In this document: positions 17,937 through 21,275 of the stretch, piece by piece
Position numbering within the stretch: position 1 is the stretch's first letter
Layout: each line of letters begins with the position of its first letter
Assembly: GCA_026770575.1 (NCBI GenBank)
Contig: MU657190.1
Coordinates: 402,735 to 424,009, forward strand
Direction: 5' to 3'
DNA length: 21,275 nt
From: Pelagophyceae sp. CCMP2097
Lineage: Eukaryota; Sar; Pelagophyceae
Translations under genes and position numbers: made by a program
Notes under the pieces: model-generated
The model's database searches: none
What the model was told of the DNA's origin: nothing
What the model saw: only the letters and a program-made list of their open reading frames with translations

Positions 17937-19665
17937 AGGCCCGGGAGCAGGGACGGGTTCGGGTTTACCCGAAACTCGCGGGTCGGTTTCGCTGTGTTTG
18001 CGCGCTTTGGCCGACCCGTATACCCGCGGGTTTGGCCGTGGCCCGAACCCGAACCTGACCCGAGAAGACGGGTTGGTCGCTCGACAAACCCGCGACCCGA
18101 CTCGGAGGGTTCGGCACAAATTGAGAAGCTCTCCGGAGGGGCCCCTCCAAGGCCTCTCTGGCGGTCAAGGCCTCTGTACGGCCGCTTGCAAGGCCTCATT
18201 GAAGGCCCCTATCAAGCCCCCACGCAGGGTTCCTCGTCAGAGGCGCGCGTTCCGAGTCGGGTCCCTTCACCGTTCCTCGTACGGGATGCCATATGATTTC
18301 AGAGAGGGCCCGCCCAAGCGACTTTTCGAGGGCCCGCCCAGGGGACGCCGCCGAGAAGCCGTAGTCGAGGGGCCGGCAGCCGAGTGACCGTCCAAGGGAC
18401 CGGCGTCGAGAGGCCGCCGTCAAAGCGACTGTCACAGAGAGCCCGTCGAGGGACTGTCCAAGGAACTGTCCAAAGGGACCGTCCAAGGGACCATCCAAGC
18501 GACCGTCCAAGCGACCGTCCGAGGGAACGCCCAGAGGGACGCAGAGGGGCCGCAGTCGAGAAGACGACAGCCGAGCGACCGCCCAAGGGACCGTCCGAGG
18601 GATTCTACACGGGACTGCCGCTAAGGGACCGTCGAGTACCGTCCAAGGGATCGGTCGAAGGGACCGTCAAAGGGACCGTCCACGGAACCGTCGCAGATGG
18701 ACCGTCCGAGGGACCGCCCAAGGAACAGCCCAAAGGACCGCCCAAAGGACCGCCCAAGGGACCGTTCGAGGGACCATCCAAACGACCCTCTGAGGGACCG
18801 TCGCAGAGGACCCGTCGAGGGCCCGTGCGTAGAGATCGCTCAAGGGACCGCCCAAGGCACTGTCCAAAAGGTCTGTCCAAAGGCCGCCCAAGGGACCGTC
18901 GCGAGGTCCGCCCGCGGGACATCGCAGAGGGGCCGCAGTCGAGCGGCCGTCCAAACGACCGCATAATGGACCGTCCACGGGACCGTCGCAGAGGGACCCT
19001 CCAAGGGACCCTCCAAGGGACCCTCCGATGGAACTGCCCAAAGGAACTATCCAAAGGAACTGTCCAAAGGACCGCCCAAGGGATCGTCCGAGGGACTGTC
19101 GAGGGACCATCCAAGCGACCGTCAGAGCGACCGCCCGAGCGACCGTCTGAGCGACTGTCCGAGGGCCCGTCCAGGGGACGTCGCAGAGGGGCTGCAGTCG
19201 AAGGGCCGACAGCCGAGTGGCCATCCAAGGGACCGTCGAGAAACCGCCTTCAAAGCGAATGTCACAGAGGGCCTGTCATGGGACCCTCAGGCTCAAAGGA
19301 ACTGTCCAAAGGAATTGCCCAAAGGACCGCCCAAGCGACCTTCCGAGCCTCTCGAGGGGCCGTCTCAAGGCGCCGTTTCGAATGGCTGTCGAAAGGGGCC
19401 TTTTCAAGGGATCGTCTCGAAAGGCCGTCTCGACACGCCGATTCGAATGGCCGTCTCCAGGGGCCCTCTTAAGGCAATTTAATTTGTGCCAATCCATCGG
19501 TTCGCGGGTCGGTGGAACGACCAATCCCATTCTCCAGGCCGAGTCACGGGTCGGCAGGCCGGCTGACCCGCGGGTCGGTCGGGTCGACGCACGTAGAATC
19601 CGGTTCGGGTCGGTTTCGGGTCGTACCCGTACTTTAAAAGCCCCTTTCCGGAGAGCCAGCGTACC
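17937..19665. mobile_element. Putative element: minisatellite array flanked by imperfect inverted repeats
   Basis: The left flank (about 17937-18145) is rich in ACCCG/CGGGT and ends ACCCGCGACCCGACTCGG, then TTCGGCACAAATT. Read inverted, the right flank (about 19640-19475) has ACGGGTACGACCCGAAAC, ACCCGCGAACCGATGG and TTGGCACAAATT, in the same order toward the array. Both arms are followed inward by AGGGGCCCC-like sequence. No transposase is present, so it would be non-autonomous. Target-site duplications were not identified. An alternative is a large inverted duplication of repeat-flank DNA. Confidence 0.45.
18146..19470. repeat. Long 12-nt-period minisatellite array (GGACCGTCCAAG)
   Basis: Dozens of variants of GGACCGTCCAAG and GGACCGTCCGAG are tandemly arranged, interrupted by higher-order markers such as GCCGCAGTCGAG plus GACAGCCGAG (about 18550, 18928, 19192). 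The marker spacing suggests larger units of about 260-380 bp. Since 12 is a multiple of three and units lack stops, a 362-codon plus ORF and long minus ORFs arise (GPSKGPPKGP, RDRPRDRP, GTVQGTVQ depending on frame). I regard these as by-products, not genes. Confidence 0.9.
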
Positions 19666-19805
19666 CGCAGCGTCGATGCCGCTCGCGACCGCGCGGCCCG
19701 CAGCCCAGTAGATGACACACGCGAATAGAGGAAGCCGAGTGGAGAAACCCCGATGCGACGCCGGGTGTTTCGCGTGTGCAAGACCGTCGCCATCGACGGC
19801 TCCAG

Positions 19806-20102
19806 ATGGATGCACCATCGTGCGCCGGGTCCCTGCGCTGCGGCAACGTGCTGTGCGTGGACCTTCCGACGTGCCTTTGGACGGTGCTTCCGTGGCCTGC
19901 AGACGCGGCGGACAACGACGCCTGCGTGTGCATCGAGCTGCCGTGCACAGCATGCTCGTCTATGGTGAGCTGGAAGGGTCACAAAAGTCGGATGTGCAAT
20001 CCGTGCTTCCGAGTGACCCCCGTCGGGTTATATTACCATGGCGCACCGGAGGTACTGCAGACCCCCGGAGGGCGCCTTTGGTACGTTGGTGCAGTCTTTT
20101 AA
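19806..20102 (+). CDS. Doubtful 98-aa Cys-rich ORF
   Basis: ATG at 19806 gives MDAPSCAGSLRCGNVLCVDL, a hydrophobic/Trp-rich middle, ELPCTACSSMVSWKGHKSRM and CNPCF, ending LWYVGAVF. It contains about nine cysteines including CxxC pairs, which could form a zinc-binding or disulfide-rich fold. Composition is less Arg/Ala-biased than in chance frames here. A GTGAGC at 19963 could be an intron donor, in which case the reading would change. No family recognised. Confidence 0.3.
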   Translation: MDAPSCAGSLRCGNVLCVDLPTCLWTVLPWPADAADNDACVCIELPCTACSSMVSWKGHKSRMCNPCFRVTPVGLYYHGAPEVLQTPGGRLWYVGAVF

Positions 20103-21228
20103 AAGACACTTTGAAACGCGAGTAAGCTGGCTTAGGTTGAGTCCTATTTCGATGGTGTTGGCGCAGCGGCGAAGAAGGACCGGCACACCCGGCCCACGCC
20201 CCGCGCCACCCTCGCAACCGCGCGCAGCAGCAAGCTGCATAGGCGCGCGTCTTGTTTTAAAGGTTCCGCACGGATGGAACTGCGCAATAGACTGACAGAA
20301 CAAAATTGCTCATGGGTGATCTTCAATACAATTGTAACGACCCCCGGAAAGGGGGGGGGGGATTTTATCAAATTCAAAGACCTCCTTTGGTGGCTTGAAC
20401 AAGTCTCAACAATTTTCAATAGCGTATCGACTGCCTCAATAGCACATTGACTGGCTTTAACAAAATCAAAAATCAAAAAGGGCCAGATTCCACGGCTTTC
20501 AGCAGGAAAAGAAATTTTGGGTGTTTGACAATTTGCATGCGGGATTTTCGGGCTTTTTGACTTCCTCGCTTTTCTCTCCAAAACCATCAGACTAAATCGG
20601 CCTGAATCCTTGCAACGGGAATTTCGCGTCGACGGGCGGTGCTAAGGGGTGTTGGGAACGGGGCGGGTCGACGCGCGGTGGCGTCTACTTGGGCCTGGTC
20701 AAAAAGGTTTGGCGCCATCGGTCGTCGTCGCAGCGCCGTAGGCGCTCCAGCTGGGGCGCGCGTAGGGGACCTCAGTGTCTCTCGGAGCGCTTCCCGCGAG
20801 GGCGGTCGCGGCTGTTTCGACAGCGCGGCCGACACCACCCGACACTCGCACCGTCCCTGGCGCACACTCCCGGCACGTATCCCCGTAGTCGGGCGGGCGG
20901 GCGCGAAATCGCCGTGGCAAGGAACGGGGCCGATTTAGGAAGTCGAAAAGCTTAAAGAGATTTTGCCATGTACGATTTTTGGCGACGCTGTCGAGAAAAG
21001 GGAAAGTGGCCGAGCGGTCCAGTATCGGGCGTTCCCGTGATTCAGCCCCCCCTGTTTTACGGCCACTGTTTCCGGCTCTCGGTCGTCGCGCGGCTGGGCG
21101 TTCTACCCAACCAGCTCCGCCTCTGGGCTCCGCCTCTGGGCTCAAACAGCGGTTGTGAATATAGGGACTGATTTAAATCTTATGAATTCCCACTCAGAAC
21201 AAATTTTACTTTCGGGAGGAGACAGGGA
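20103..21228. other. Intergenic, with AT-rich island 20280-20600
   Basis: 20280-20600 falls sharply in GC and carries an 11-G run (20351-20361). It also holds a near-repeat TCAATAGCGTATCGACTGCC / TCAATAGCACATTGACTGGC and a minus-strand open frame (FDFVKASQCAIEAVDTLLK) with non-biased composition. This may be an inserted fragment of a transposable element; no terminal repeats were found. 20600-21228 is GC-rich with nothing I can support. Confidence 0.4.
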
Positions 21229-21261
21229 GCTCGAGAGACGCTCGAGAGACGCCCGAGAGAC
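21229..21261. repeat. Three 11-bp tandem repeats at window end
   Basis: GCTCGAGAGAC, GCTCGAGAGAC and GCCCGAGAGAC follow each other directly. A degenerate continuation (GCAGAGCGCGCC) runs to the window edge, so the array may extend further. Confidence 0.85.
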
Positions 21262-21275
21262 GCAGAGCGCGCCCG

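Noticed and set aside
17937..18120. GGGTTCGGGTTTACCCG blocks as telomere-like repeats
   Set aside because: Units are irregular and occur in both orientations, unlike a telomeric array.
18384..19472. 362-codon plus-strand ORF
   Set aside because: It is a by-product of a stop-free 12-nt minisatellite; comparable frames are open on both strands and no domain is present.
21007..21020. GTGGCCGAGCGGTCC resembles the D-arm of a tRNA-Leu/Ser
   Set aside because: No matching GGTTCGA T-arm, acceptor stem or plausible anticodon arm follows at the right distance.

Overview
The window looks like nuclear DNA of a GC-rich microbial eukaryote, most likely an alga. Protein genes are split by very short GT-AG introns (about 43-170 nt, many with a GTGCG donor). 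There are no bacterial operons, and one gene is an unmistakable eukaryotic RFC1 (large subunit of the clamp loader). A MYND / RING-like / Sel1-repeat family member and a homogenised WD40 protein are also present. That mixture recalls pelagophyte-type stramenopile genomes, but the species assignment is inference.

Layout. 1-860: GC-rich, with a 60-bp tandem duplication and no supportable gene. 1048-2646 (minus): a decayed Sel1 fragment, then a MYND-RING-Sel1 gene broken by two frameshifts and a stop. 2647-2960: divergent intergenic region. 2961-9157 (plus): a complete 13-exon RFC1 gene, reconstructed here to about 1,002 aa. Introns 7 and 8 (about 1.4 and 0.9 kb) are swollen by minisatellites, whereas the other ten are 47-159 nt. 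9158-10205: intergenic with an AT-rich patch. 10206-11272 (minus): a seven-repeat WD40 gene with one 4-bp deletion. 11402-13092 (plus): a five-exon gene for an unrecognised protein with recurring YDIV-type motifs. 13287-14071 (minus): the 3' part of a TAZ zinc-finger gene. 14072-17110: GC-rich sequence with unresolved coding, including a tandemly duplicated C-terminal module. 17307-19665: a 315-bp tandem duplication, then a 12-nt-period minisatellite array flanked by imperfect inverted repeats. 19666-21275: one doubtful Cys-rich ORF, an AT-rich island with an 11-G run, and the start of an 11-bp tandem repeat.

The genes do not form a pathway. RFC1 is a housekeeping replication gene; the MYND/Sel1, WD40 and TAZ proteins are likely protein-interaction scaffolds. 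The most distinctive theme is one minisatellite family (core GACGGTCCC / GGGACCGTC) that occurs inside two RFC1 introns and as an intergenic array with inverted-repeat flanks, which suggests the repeat is, or has been carried by, a mobile unit. Because the array periods are multiples of three or nearly stop-free, long ORFs appear on both strands there; I do not treat these as genes.
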